DNA from: a virus
Length of the DNA stretch: 23,646 bases
Strand: one strand, 5' to 3'
IMG/VR virus record: IMGVR_UViG_3300029892_000106
Coordinates: 1-23,646 of that record
Program-made: the position numbers and the translations under genes
In this document: positions 13,370 to 20,479 of the stretch, one piece after another
Layout: each line of letters starts with the position of its first letter
Position numbering within the stretch: position 1 is the first letter of the stretch
Notes under the pieces: model-generated
Seen by the model: only the letters and a program-made list of their open reading frames with translations
The model's database searches: none
Told to the model about the DNA's origin: nothing

Positions 13370-13695
13370 GCATCGCACCCCCCGAAATACCCCCTGAGCT
13401 GTAACGCCCAGAGGCTCACATTGCGCCGCGTCATGCGCGGCACGAACATCCGCCACGATTTGCCGCATCTCCGGCAATGATAGGCGCAGCAGCCGCCCGT
13501 ATGCCTTCCGGTGTAATGGGCCACTAACTCGATATACTGGCCGAACAAGGACGCCCCGCAGCCCGGGCAGCGATTCGACGGCATATGTATCACGCGCTCC
13601 GGGTCTTCCGATGCCTCCTCCCAGAGGGCATCTCCGAGAACCCTTCTAAGATCCTTTACCTTGCCGGAATACGCCATTATGAGCCTCTTGCCCAT
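13366..13695 (-). CDS. Zinc-finger-type phage protein
   Basis: 109 residues. CPGCGASLFGQYIELVAHY starts a zinc domain that closes with CCAYHCRRCGKSW near residue 75, giving two CxxC pairs. The ends are basic. AAGGAGGCAAGTTGA precedes ATG 13695. It is likely to bind nucleic acid, a guess from the fold only; no named family recognised. Confidence 0.6.
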   Translation of the reverse strand: MGKRLIMAYSGKVKDLRRVLGDALWEEASEDPERVIHMPSNRCPGCGASLFGQYIELVAHYTGRHTGGCCAYHCRRCGKSWRMFVPRMTRRNVSLWALQLRGYFGGCDA

Positions 13696-14238
13696 TCAAC
13701 TTGCCTCCTTCATCTCCGGCTTAACGTATCCACGGTCGTAACATTTCTGATTATGCGCTCGGATGGCCGCAGGCACGTCAACATAGCGCGATGCCGCCAA
13801 TTTCAAGACCTCGATGACGTGTTCTACGTCTAGGAGTTCCTGGAACGCCCGCTCGAAGAGGGCCCTCTGTCCCGCCGTCAATTGGTCCCCGTTCTGGCGG
13901 TTCAATACCGCACTGATTAAATCGTCCAGCAACCTATTGACTTCGCCCATCTCGTCCCGGTACTTGGCCAAGATTGCCACCGGGGAGATATCAACGGCGT
14001 TGAGGAGCTCATAGCAGTATCTCTCGCCGATGGCGCAGCTACGTCGACAGTAGTAAGTAGTTATCTCGGGCGCACTATAGAGATCTGAGGCGCGTAGCAC
14101 CGTTGAGGCATCAATCTCTTGGGTCCCAGTCTCTAGTCTCCGAAGGTGCCTTTCTGAGAACCCCAAGGCGAGGGCTGCTTGCATGAGGGACAACCCGGCG
14201 TTTAGCCTGGCCTTGCGCAGCATGTCGTTAACCTTCAT
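13696..14238 (-). CDS. XRE-family helix-turn-helix regulator
   Basis: 180 residues. N-terminal helix-turn-helix: MLRKARLNAGLSLMQAALAL, then FSERHLRRLETGTQEI (residues 6-43). Next a cysteine cluster, YYCRRSCAIGERYC (about residues 62-75), that could sense metal or redox, and a helical C-terminal region. The cluster is common in a phage XRE subfamily. AAGGAGGTGGACAT gives a strong start. It is in the early operon, after the Cro-like and excisionase-like genes, so probably a second-tier regulator. Confidence 0.75.
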   Translation of the reverse strand: MKVNDMLRKARLNAGLSLMQAALALGFSERHLRRLETGTQEIDASTVLRASDLYSAPEITTYYCRRSCAIGERYCYELLNAVDISPVAILAKYRDEMGEVNRLLDDLISAVLNRQNGDQLTAGQRALFERAFQELLDVEHVIEVLKLAASRYVDVPAAIRAHNQKCYDRGYVKPEMKEAS

Positions 14239-14309
14239 ATGTCCACCTCCTTCCTATATCCGGCCTCCGCCTGTCCGCCCATGGCATATGACCAGGCCAC
14301 TGGTCGGTG

Positions 14310-14561
14310 TTATGATGGTTTCAAACCGATGAGAGTCCTTGGTGGGCTCCGCCTGATCCCCTGGAACGAAGCGTCGAACGGGTGCTCAGGAGGTCCCTCT
14401 CCTGCAATCCAAGCATCGAGGGCGGCGCGTGAAAATCGGTAGATCCGACCTACCTTCCGGTGGGGAATGCGGTTCACCTGGCATAGGCCCCGGATGGTCT
14501 TCACGTCGACCTGGAGGTACTTGGCCGCCTGTTCGGTTGTGAGGATGTCTGGGTATTGCAT
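14310..14561 (-). CDS. Excisionase-like helix-turn-helix (HTH_17) protein
   Basis: 83 residues starting MQYPDILTTEQAAKYLQVDV at ATG 14561, behind GGAGG. The MerR-like winged helix of excisionases is plain: LTTEQAAKYLQV, then IPHRKVGRIYRFSRAALDAW. The C-terminal 30 residues are a basic, proline-rich tail. By position and fold it could be the recombination directionality factor for the integrase, though HTH_17 proteins also act as plain regulators. Longer in-frame readings upstream lack a ribosome site. Confidence 0.7.
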   Translation of the reverse strand: MQYPDILTTEQAAKYLQVDVKTIRGLCQVNRIPHRKVGRIYRFSRAALDAWIAGEGPPEHPFDASFQGIRRSPPRTLIGLKPS

Positions 14562-14685
14562 GGGACGAGCCTCCGTTCTAATTTCGTCGCTAAGGCCCCC
14601 AGAATGCCCTAGGAGCCGTTTTCCGGGGCGGGTGAATACTTTATATAACCCTTGACCCGGGGCAAACTTAGCCTCAGGGAGAACA

Positions 14686-14922
14686 CTAGGCAGATTCTCG
14701 GGCGATTGCCGAATTGGAATGTATGAAAAGCTCCTCAATCTCGGCGATACCCAGGAGATCTGCAATAATGGGCAAATGCTGGGCCTTTAACTGACACCTG
14801 CCACTTTCCAGATAGTGATAGCCCAGCGGGGTTTTATAGCCTAACGCTTTTGCCATTTGCCCTTGTGTTATGCCTTTTTGGATCCGAAGGACCCGCATTT
14901 TTTCTAGATCGACCTGTAGCAT
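14686..14922 (-). CDS. Cro-like XRE repressor, first early gene
   Basis: 78 residues with one helix-turn-helix (MRVLRIQKGITQGQMAKALG, then YHYLESGRCQLKAQHLP). AAGGAGACTATTCG precedes ATG 14922. It is transcribed away from the CI-like gene across the operator region, the place of cro in lambda-like switches. The family shares weak sequence with CI, as expected. Confidence 0.75.
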   Translation of the reverse strand: MLQVDLEKMRVLRIQKGITQGQMAKALGYKTPLGYHYLESGRCQLKAQHLPIIADLLGIAEIEELFIHSNSAIARESA

Positions 14923-14940
14923 CGAATAGTCTCCTTCCTA

Positions 14941-14953
14941 TACCATTTCGGTA
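14941..14953 (+). promoter_or_regulatory. Operator O1, TACCATTTCGGTA
   Basis: 13-bp site TACC-N5-GGTA inside a longer perfect inverted repeat CTATACC/GGTATAG (14938-14956). It lies just downstream of the early promoter and before the Cro-like gene. Confidence 0.65.
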
Positions 14954-14965
14954 TAGCCTAACCCT

Positions 14966-14994
14966 AGTATAGTGTGCCAGTATGGTAAAGTCAA
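14966..14994 (-). promoter_or_regulatory. Early leftward promoter (TTGACT-N17-TATACT)
   Basis: On the minus strand TTGACT (14989-14994), 17 bases, TATACT (14966-14971). It drives the Cro-like gene and the early operon. Confidence 0.8.
14975..14987 (-). promoter_or_regulatory. Operator O2, TACCATACTGGCA
   Basis: Same 13-bp pattern, TACC-N5-GGCA on the minus strand, lying wholly inside the -35/-10 spacer of the early promoter, so a bound repressor would block RNA polymerase. Confidence 0.65.
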
Positions 14995-15023
14995 GGGGGG
15001 AATTTCCGATTTGGCAAACTTTC

Positions 15024-15052
15024 TTGGAGTCGGGTCTTCGGAATGCTACAAT
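15024..15052 (+). promoter_or_regulatory. Repressor promoter (TTGGAG-N17-TACAAT)
   Basis: Plus-strand TTGGAG (15024-15029), 17 bases, TACAAT (15047-15052). Predicted start near 15059, about 12 bases from the CI ATG. Confidence 0.65.
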
Positions 15053-15057
15053 CAAGT

Positions 15058-15070
15058 TACCGTGACGGTA
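15058..15070 (+). promoter_or_regulatory. Operator O3, TACCGTGACGGTA
   Basis: Third copy of the TACC-N5-GGTA site, within the 15-bp palindrome TTACCGTGACGGTAA (15057-15071). It covers the predicted transcription start of the repressor and touches its ATG, which points to autoregulation. Confidence 0.65.
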
Positions 15071-15430
15071 ATGAGTGATGAAAAAATGCTGGGAAAAAGA
15101 TTGAAGAAAGCCCGCGAAGCAAAAGGCTTGAGCCAAGTAGGCCTGGCCAAGGCGTTAAGCGTGACAAGCGCCACAATTAACCGATATGAACAAGGCATCA
15201 GACAACCCGATCCAGGCACGTTACATGCTTTGGCCGATGAGTTGGAAGTCAGCGTGGATTGGCTTCTTGGCCGCACTGATGACCCCAAAGGCCATTGCGC
15301 CCAAGTTACAACCATTGCCGCGCATCGCGCCGATGATCCCTTGGCGGAACTCCCCGAAGAAGCGCGCAGGTCCGTCGAAGACTTTATCGAGTATGCGAAG
15401 CGGAAGTATGGGAAGAAGGAGGAGAAATGA
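15071..15430 (+). CDS. CI-like (ImmR-type) phage repressor
   Basis: 119 residues. XRE helix-turn-helix at residues ~9-65: KRLKKAREAKGLSQVGLAKA, then SATINRYEQGIRQPDPGTL and ELEVSVDWLLGRTDD, the usual end of the domain. The C-terminus (LPEEARRSVEDFIEYAKRKY) is the short helical tail of ImmR/Xre phage repressors; there is no LexA-type peptidase domain, so release must come from elsewhere, here the ImmA-like protease next door. ATG 15071 has no clear Shine-Dalgarno and abuts operator O3; Met6 is an alternative. Confidence 0.85.
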   Translation: MSDEKMLGKRLKKAREAKGLSQVGLAKALSVTSATINRYEQGIRQPDPGTLHALADELEVSVDWLLGRTDDPKGHCAQVTTIAAHRADDPLAELPEEARRSVEDFIEYAKRKYGKKEEK

Positions 15431-15442
15431 GGAGGAAGTGAC

Positions 15443-15904
15443 GTGCTGGACAAGATGTATTCCCTTGCGGAGCGGGAGGGCGTAGCGATAGAGGTGTGGC
15501 CGCTCGAATTCCCTGTACTCGGACTGTATTATTCAGATCCCTCGCTGGACAGGCCTGTCATCGCCATATCGCAACATATCATCAACCAATCTTACATCCT
15601 ACGATCCGTCCTGGCAGAAGAGCTCGGGCACCATTTCACCTCAGCCGGGGTTTGTTTTACCCCGACGTGTTATCCCTGTTATCATCACCGGTTCAAGGTG
15701 ACGCGAGCAGAGGAACGGGCCATGCGCTGGGCTGCGCTCTATCTAATGCCTGGCAGGATGCTGGCGGAGGCCTTGAGCTCCGGTATCACCGAGGCTCACG
15801 ATTTGGCAGAGCATTTCGAGGTCACAGAAGGACTCGCACGGTTCAGGCTGGAGCTCAGCAGGAAAACGGGGGAAATTCTGTGGGGTTCAAGAGAAATTGC
15901 TTAA
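15443..15904 (+). CDS. immA: ImmA/IrrE-family metallopeptidase
   Basis: 153 residues. The zinc motif reads LAEELGHHFTSAG near residues 57-69: the usual HExxH appears as E-E-x-x-H, a variant found in phage members. A downstream EERAMRWAALYLMPGRML carries the conserved E/A-x-x-FA-x-x-LLMP-like element. In ICEBs1, ImmA cleaves the repressor ImmR after DNA damage; this gene follows the repressor by 12 bases in the same direction, so the same logic is inferred. GTG start with AGGAGGAAGTGAC. Cysteines at CFTPTCYPC might add a metal site. Confidence 0.82.
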   Translation: MLDKMYSLAEREGVAIEVWPLEFPVLGLYYSDPSLDRPVIAISQHIINQSYILRSVLAEELGHHFTSAGVCFTPTCYPCYHHRFKVTRAEERAMRWAALYLMPGRMLAEALSSGITEAHDLAEHFEVTEGLARFRLELSRKTGEILWGSREIA

Positions 15905-15916
15905 GGAGGCAATAGC

Positions 15917-16468
15917 ATGCTTACAAAGATTTTTGGGGTAGTCGTTTTGAGTCTGTTAGTGGTCTTTGCATTTCTAGGCTGCGGAACAACGACTCCAGAA
16001 AAAGTAGACGAAAAAGTAACGGCAGAAAAGGCAGAAGAGGCCGCCGAAACCGAGACTTCGGCTGCTGCTGTATTTGCCATCGGTGATACGGTCAAAATGG
16101 GCGACTTAGCGATTACATTAAACTCCGTCCGGTGGGATGAAGGAACGGAAATGATACAACCTATTGAGGGGGAAAAATGGTTAGTCTTTGATGTTACTCT
16201 AGAGAATGCTGGAGATGAACCAGAGATGATAAGTAGCATGCTCATGTTTGCGCTTTATGACAAGGAAGGATACAAAAAGGGATATCAACTTATGGCAAAC
16301 ACAAAGGGTAGCCTAGATGCTGAATTAGGACCGGGAAGAAAACTGAGAGGCGAAATTGCATTTGTTGTTGAAGAGGGAGAGGATGCCTGGGATTTCATCT
16401 TCGAGCCAAATATACTAGGCTTTGGACAGGCGATCTATTCAATAGGCCTCGGAGAGGTACAAGAATAG
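15917..16468 (+). CDS. Lipoprotein with DUF4352-like domain (lysogenic conversion candidate)
   Basis: 183 residues. A lipoprotein signal peptide ends in VFAFLGC, with Cys22 the lipidated residue. A charged Glu/Lys/Ala linker follows, then an immunoglobulin-like beta domain: GDTVKMGDLAITLNSVRWDE, then WLVFDVTLENAGDEPEMISS, typical of DUF4352 (telomere-repeat-binding-factor-like fold). It would sit on the outer face of the membrane. In phage immunity regions such lipoproteins are often expressed in the lysogen; blocking infection by related phages is one possible role (inference). AAGGAGGCAATAGC precedes ATG. Codon use is more AT-rich than its neighbours, a sign of separate origin. Confidence 0.8.
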   Translation: MLTKIFGVVVLSLLVVFAFLGCGTTTPEKVDEKVTAEKAEEAAETETSAAAVFAIGDTVKMGDLAITLNSVRWDEGTEMIQPIEGEKWLVFDVTLENAGDEPEMISSMLMFALYDKEGYKKGYQLMANTKGSLDAELGPGRKLRGEIAFVVEEGEDAWDFIFEPNILGFGQAIYSIGLGEVQE

Positions 16469-16480
16469 AGGTACAAGAAT
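16453..16480 (+). repeat. 14-bp tandem duplication at the lipoprotein stop
   Basis: AGAGGTACAAGAAT occurs twice in a row (16453-16466, 16467-16480). The first copy holds the last codons of the lipoprotein gene. It looks like a slippage duplication. Confidence 0.8.
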
Positions 16481-16495
16481 AGTAGGAGGGGACCA

Positions 16496-17629
16496 ATGCG
16501 CGGCCACATCCGAAAACGCGGGAAGAATTCCTGGTCTTTGGTCGTGGAGCTAGGCCGCGATCCGCTGACGGGCACGCGCCGCCAGAAGTGGATTACCGTG
16601 CGCGGCACTCGGAAGCAGGCCGAGGCCCGGCTCTCTGAGGTCATATCGTCCTTGGAGAGGGGCGCGTACGTAGAACCCACGAGGGACACCATAGCCGAGT
16701 ACCTGGCAAAATGGCTTGAGGTCTATGCCGTCCCCAACGTTTCCGAGAACACCCTTAATGGCTATACTATCAATGTCCGGAAGCATATCATTCCGTACAT
16801 CGGGCGCATCCCTCTGAAGGATCTTCGCCCGGCCCACGTCCAGGAGCTCTACTCGGGGCTCCTTGCATCGGGCCTTTCCCCGAAATCGGTCCGGTACGTT
16901 CACACCACCCTCCACGAAGCACTGAAGCACGCCGTCCGCTGGGAGCTCATCCCCCGTAACGTGACGGAGGCTGTGACGCCGCCAAGGGTGCCGAGGCACG
17001 AGATCACGGTACTCGAACCCCGGCAGGTGACGGCGATCCTGAAAGCGCTCCAGGATACCCGGCTCTACATGCCGGTGCTCCTGGCCGTTTCCACCGGCAT
17101 GAGGCGCGGGGAGATATTCGGCCTGCGCTGGCCTGACGTAAATTTCGAGCGAGGGCTTATACATATTGCCCGTTCCATGTTGCGGGTAGAAAACGGTGCG
17201 CCGGTGTGGGGCACTACCAAGACTGAGGGCAGCCGGCGCAGCATCAGCCTCCCGGCCATGACAATCCGAGCCTTGCGCGAGCACGAGAGGGCCCAGGACG
17301 TGTTCAAGCGTGTTCACGGGTCCGCTTACCGTAACCATGGCTTGGTCGTGTGCCTCGAGGATGGCCGTGCCTGGGATCTTTCTAACTTCGCGTCCGCCTT
17401 CCGCCGGGCCATGGATGGCCTGGGCTTCAAAGGCATCCGCTTCCATGACCTCCGGCACACTCACGCCACGATGCTTCTTAAGGAGGGCGTCCACCCGAAA
17501 ATCGTTTCTGAGCGTCTAGGACATGCCACGGTCCAGATGACCCTCAATACCTACTCCCACGTGCTCCCAGAGATGCAGAAGGAGGCCGCCTCTAGAATAG
17601 ACGACCTCCTAAATCCGAAGGATGGTTAG
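16496..17629 (+). CDS. int: Tyrosine-type phage integrase
   Basis: 377 residues. Arm-binding N-terminal domain (MRGHIRKRGKNSWSLVVELG), SAM-like core-binding domain from about residue 60 (DTIAEYLAKWLEVYAV), then the catalytic domain with Arg in AVSTGMRRGEIFGLRW, HDLRHTHATMLL, LGHATVQMTLNTYSH giving the R-K-H-R-H-Y set. All key residues are present. AGGAGGGGACCA precedes ATG. The stop lies inside the first arm-type repeat of the attachment site, the usual int-attP arrangement. Confidence 0.97.
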   Translation: MRGHIRKRGKNSWSLVVELGRDPLTGTRRQKWITVRGTRKQAEARLSEVISSLERGAYVEPTRDTIAEYLAKWLEVYAVPNVSENTLNGYTINVRKHIIPYIGRIPLKDLRPAHVQELYSGLLASGLSPKSVRYVHTTLHEALKHAVRWELIPRNVTEAVTPPRVPRHEITVLEPRQVTAILKALQDTRLYMPVLLAVSTGMRRGEIFGLRWPDVNFERGLIHIARSMLRVENGAPVWGTTKTEGSRRSISLPAMTIRALREHERAQDVFKRVHGSAYRNHGLVVCLEDGRAWDLSNFASAFRRAMDGLGFKGIRFHDLRHTHATMLLKEGVHPKIVSERLGHATVQMTLNTYSHVLPEMQKEAASRIDDLLNPKDG

Positions 17630-17850
17630 CAATCCGTTAGCAATTCCCGCTTTCCAGCCGTTCCCCGCTTGCTAACCCCCTGATAAACTGGCTCCTCGTG
17701 TAGGACTCGAACCTACAACCCCTCGGTTAACAGCCGGTGTAGGGAGGCTGATGGGAAATATGTATTTTACCGATAGAGTGCTAGATGATACATTGAGATG
17801 ACTCTCGCACCGTTTGAGACCATGTAGGGCGTTAGCAATTTGGTTAGCAA
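17625..17850. other. attP attachment region with five GTTAGCAA arm repeats
   Basis: GTTAGCAA at 17625-17632, 17636-17643, 17831-17838 and 17843-17850, and inverted at 17669-17676. They flank the tRNA-Asn-like core at 17689-17737. Pairs are spaced 11 and 12 bp. Size (226 bp) and layout resemble lambda attP, with arm sites on both sides. Besides these elements I see no gene in 17630-17974. Confidence 0.75.
17689..17737 (-). other. Core site: 3' half of tRNA-Asn(GTT)
   Basis: Read on the minus strand it runs CCGGCTGTTAACCG (anticodon GTT), variable loop, T-arm GTAGGTTCGAGTCCTAC, and 3' acceptor strand CGAGGAG with CCA. The 5' half, including the D-arm, is absent, so it is not a functional tRNA gene. 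It is the crossover segment that would rebuild the host tRNA-Asn gene on integration. Confidence 0.85.
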
Positions 17851-17941
17851 ATAGAGCCCTAGTATCTACCACTTCTCCGCCTAGAATTCCTCATCATCCC
17901 CATTTATCATTCTGCACTGAGCGCGAAAATCCTGCCAAAAG

Positions 17942-17966
17942 AAAACCCCCTGATGGGGGGCTGAAG
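17942..17966 (-). terminator. Terminator after the ibrAB-like operon
   Basis: Minus strand: CAGCCCCCCATCAGGGGGTTTTCTTTT, a C/G stem with ATCA loop and T-rich tail, a few bases after the stop of the ParB-domain gene. It shields the attachment site from transcription. Confidence 0.85.
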
Positions 17967-17974
17967 GGCTTCCG

Positions 17975-18577
17975 CTACTCCCATGCCTCGCTGAATTCCC
18001 TGTCTGCAAACAGCTCCGCCAAGCCAGTGATCTGCTTCAATCTCAGAACCTCATCAGGCTCCATACCGAGCTCCTTCGCAATTTTCTTGTCACTCCAGTT
18101 CCGCCGCGAGAGTTCCAGCACGATATTGGACATGCCCATAACAACGTGCTTCCCACGCGCCCTGTTGTGCCGGATGGTGGCCGCTATCCTATCGGCCCGC
18201 TCCCTATCCAGAAGGGTAATGGGCAGATAGCCTTTCACTCGCTCCCGTATCTCGCGGCACTCTTTCCCCACGCGGTTACGGTGGAACCCATCCACCACCT
18301 CAATCCATTCACCCTCATCGTAACCCACGATAGGCTGGGTGTACCCGTCCTGTCTGATGGAGTGCTCCAGTAACCGCATTTCAGGTGGAGCCACGACATT
18401 GGGGTTATAATCGTTCGCCTCCACCCTATCGGCTGGTACCCATAGCACGCAGTCCACGGGCTCGTCCTTGAAGGGGCTAACCTCATGAAGCCGCCGTCGT
18501 ATCGCATTCAGGGCGGCCACCCCCTGGCCCATGGGCATCCGCTTGATCTCCTTGACAATGGCCTCAACAAAGTCCAT
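17975..18577 (-). CDS. ibrB: IbrB-like ParB-domain protein
   Basis: 200 residues. After a helical start, a ParB/Srx-type nuclease fold: WVPADRVEANDYNPNVVAPP, then LLEHSIRQDGYTQPIVGYDE, VVDGFHRNRVGKE and the RHNRARGKH motif; a helix-turn-helix follows (RRNWSDKKIAKELGMEPDE). No ParA partner exists here. It is coupled (TAATG) to the PAPS-reductase/DUF3440 gene, the arrangement of E. coli ibrAB. The start at 18577 has a GGGGA site; ATG 18589 also possible. ParB-fold proteins bind or hydrolyse CTP or act as nucleases; which applies here is unknown. Confidence 0.8.
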   Translation of the reverse strand: MDFVEAIVKEIKRMPMGQGVAALNAIRRRLHEVSPFKDEPVDCVLWVPADRVEANDYNPNVVAPPEMRLLEHSIRQDGYTQPIVGYDEGEWIEVVDGFHRNRVGKECREIRERVKGYLPITLLDRERADRIAATIRHNRARGKHVVMGMSNIVLELSRRNWSDKKIAKELGMEPDEVLRLKQITGLAELFADREFSEAWE

Positions 18578-19773
18578 TATATTCCCCATCGCGCCCGGCG
18601 CTTCTTCATCATTTTCAGGTACTTCTCGTAGGCCTCGCTTTTCGTCTGGCTGAAAGAGAGTCCCTTGCACCAATAATCGTTTCTGAGCAGTGCCTTGCAG
18701 ATCCTTCGCCACGACGGCACCTCCTTAGCCGCTTCCTTCTGTATGTCGTCACAATCTGGGATACCGTTTGGGTATCCTCTGTCCATCCACCACTTCACGA
18801 ATACCGCAATCTTGTTCTCAAAGTGCTCTCGCGTCCTGGCTGGCATGCTCTCTAGGAGCAGTCGGGCAAAGGACTCCCACGTGTGCCCGTCTGGTTTAGT
18901 GATCTTGAGGCGTCCCAGGATGTTGCCAGATTCCAGGGCATATAGCGCGCCTTGGTTTGCCCCGTTGACACGGGCAACAATCCTTCCCCAAGTCTCGGGT
19001 TCTATGACATGAAACAGCCATAGTCCCTTCCGCTGATCATCGCCATACGGCTGGCAGATCCTCATCTGGTGGATAGTTAGCCCCGCCTGGTGCATACGGT
19101 CATAGAGGACATTGTAGGGCTTGCCGAACCTGGCATTGTAGACCCATATATCTTCGGTCTTCCAATCATAAATAGGATAAACATTGTAACAGCCCTCACC
19201 AGTCCAAGTAGTGAAAACCTTATCATCAAACCGCGCCTTGTTCCCCACAATTGTACGATACCTGTTAAGAGACTCATCAGTGCGGATGCCAACAAGGGAG
19301 GCACTTAGCTGGCCTTGCCCGTACCACTTGTTGAAGGCAGGAACAAACTCCTCAAACTCCATCGCGTAGCGATAAAACGGGAAATAGGTCTGATCAGTAA
19401 TCGCAATCTTCGGTGGCTGCCTCACCCACTCCATGCCAGGCTCCCAGCAGATCCACCTAGGCTGATACTGGGAGACGGCGTTGCGGAGGATGATGGGCAG
19501 GCAGACCCAGAAAGGCTCTATGTGCTCAGCATAAAGGTTATACATCTCCTGGATATGGTCAATGGTGAGTTTATACTGCCCTTCAAGATCCACAAAGAGG
19601 ACTGCCACCCTCCGGCCCCGCTTAATTGCTTCATCCATAACCAGGTGGAGCATAACAGTGGAATCTTTACCCCCGCTGAAACTCACGCAGATGCGAGAGA
19701 ATGTGTCAAATGTCCAGGCTATGCGCTCCCTGGTCGCATCGTAGACGCTGATTCCGAGAAGCCTCTTGCCCAT
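18577..19773 (-). CDS. ibrA: IbrA-like PAPS-reductase-family protein with DUF3440
   Basis: 398 residues. The PP-loop SFSGGKDSTVMLHLV (residues 31-45) binds ATP/PAPS-type substrates; LFVDLEGQYKLTIDHIQEMY and GIRTDESLNRY complete the family pattern. The C-terminal half, with RICQPYGDDQRKGLWLFH and RVNGANQGALYA, fits DUF3440. Some PP-loop members activate uracil/sulphur chemistry on RNA or DNA; the substrate of IbrA is not known, but E. coli IbrAB acts as a regulator of prophage genes. Start has GGAGG. Overlaps the gene upstream by 55 bases and ibrB by stop-start. Confidence 0.85.
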   Translation of the reverse strand: MGKRLLGISVYDATRERIAWTFDTFSRICVSFSGGKDSTVMLHLVMDEAIKRGRRVAVLFVDLEGQYKLTIDHIQEMYNLYAEHIEPFWVCLPIILRNAVSQYQPRWICWEPGMEWVRQPPKIAITDQTYFPFYRYAMEFEEFVPAFNKWYGQGQLSASLVGIRTDESLNRYRTIVGNKARFDDKVFTTWTGEGCYNVYPIYDWKTEDIWVYNARFGKPYNVLYDRMHQAGLTIHQMRICQPYGDDQRKGLWLFHVIEPETWGRIVARVNGANQGALYALESGNILGRLKITKPDGHTWESFARLLLESMPARTREHFENKIAVFVKWWMDRGYPNGIPDCDDIQKEAAKEVPSWRRICKALLRNDYWCKGLSFSQTKSEAYEKYLKMMKKRRARWGI

Positions 19774-20126
19774 ACCTGCACCTCCTGCTCCGCGAGCCTA
19801 ACAATCTTTCCGTCTATAACCCGGCAGAAATACCTGTCCGTATTTCTCCAGGAAACAGGAGAGCTCACCTCATAAACCGGGCCTTCGTCCAGGATGTAAT
19901 AGGCGTAAACGCCGCGAGTCCCAACGCTGTTGGCCCGGGAGTAGTCCTTCTTGTAGGGGAGAAATCTGCGCTCATAACCGTACCTGCCGCAAAGCCCTGT
20001 GATTTCGGCAACCCAATAGCGATTTGGGAGCCCCTTGCCCCTGTTAATGAGAGGCACAATGGCAAGTATCTCAGGCGGTATCCCCCAATTATCATTAATA
20101 CACTCAAGTCTAAGTATCGTCTTCAC
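19719..20126 (-). CDS. Hypothetical protein of the ibrAB-like operon
   Basis: 135 residues from GTG 20126, a GTGA overlap with the upstream stop. It is rich in aromatic and basic residues (PNRYWVAEITGLCGRYGYERRFLPYKK) and beta-rich; no known family recognised. It overlaps ibrA by 55 bases, so its C-terminus (SESASTMRPGSA) is constrained by that reading frame. Strict coupling suggests it works with IbrA/IbrB. Confidence 0.65.
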   Translation of the reverse strand: MKTILRLECINDNWGIPPEILAIVPLINRGKGLPNRYWVAEITGLCGRYGYERRFLPYKKDYSRANSVGTRGVYAYYILDEGPVYEVSSPVSWRNTDRYFCRVIDGKIVRLAEQEVQVWARGFSESASTMRPGSA

Positions 20127-20479
20127 GACTGAAATAACCCATCCAGCAGGTTCTCTTCGAGCGCGGTAAGCGTGTTGTAAGCAGCCTCTACGCCCTCACC
20201 AAAGGCCCTATGGTAAATGTAGATTTCCCTATCATTCAGGACGCTTGGGTTTAACTCTGGCATGTAAATAGCATCGGATTCCGCAATGCGCGCCTCCAAA
20301 ATGCGCTGGCAGGTAGCCCTGTTGTTTTCGATGGACTTCGCGACACTGGGCATCCTGAGATACTGTGCAAACGCCTTCTCCACCAGTTCTCGCTTCTGGA
20401 CACCCTCCCGGATAGCCTGACCTGACATTCTGGCCCAGAGCTCCCGGTCAATATCTATGTTGATGCGCTTGACGCTCAC
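20123..20479 (-). CDS. Ribbon-helix-helix regulator-like protein
   Basis: 118 residues from GTG 20479 (GTGA overlap). The N-terminus SVKRINIDIDRELWARMSGQ then VQKRELVEKAFAQYL is a ribbon-helix-helix (CopG/Arc) fold: beta strand with alternating Arg/Asn/Asp and two helices. The C-terminal 70 residues are helical with no known match. It could be the local regulator binding the repeats at 20862-20886, or a structural subunit of the system. Not paired with a recognisable toxin. Confidence 0.7.
   Translation of the reverse strand: MSVKRINIDIDRELWARMSGQAIREGVQKRELVEKAFAQYLRMPSVAKSIENNRATCQRILEARIAESDAIYMPELNPSVLNDREIYIYHRAFGEGVEAAYNTLTALEENLLDGLFQS

Noticed and set aside
16550-17494. Minus-strand 314-codon frame opposite the integrase
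   Set aside because: It is a mirror of integrase codon bias; the integrase has all catalytic residues on the plus strand.
17689-17760. Functional tRNA-Asn gene
   Set aside because: Only the anticodon-to-3'-end half is present; no D-arm or 5' acceptor strand occurs upstream. It is an attachment core.
17975-18577. Plasmid partition ParB
   Set aside because: No ParA gene and no parS-like repeats; pairing with a PAPS-reductase/DUF3440 gene fits IbrAB.
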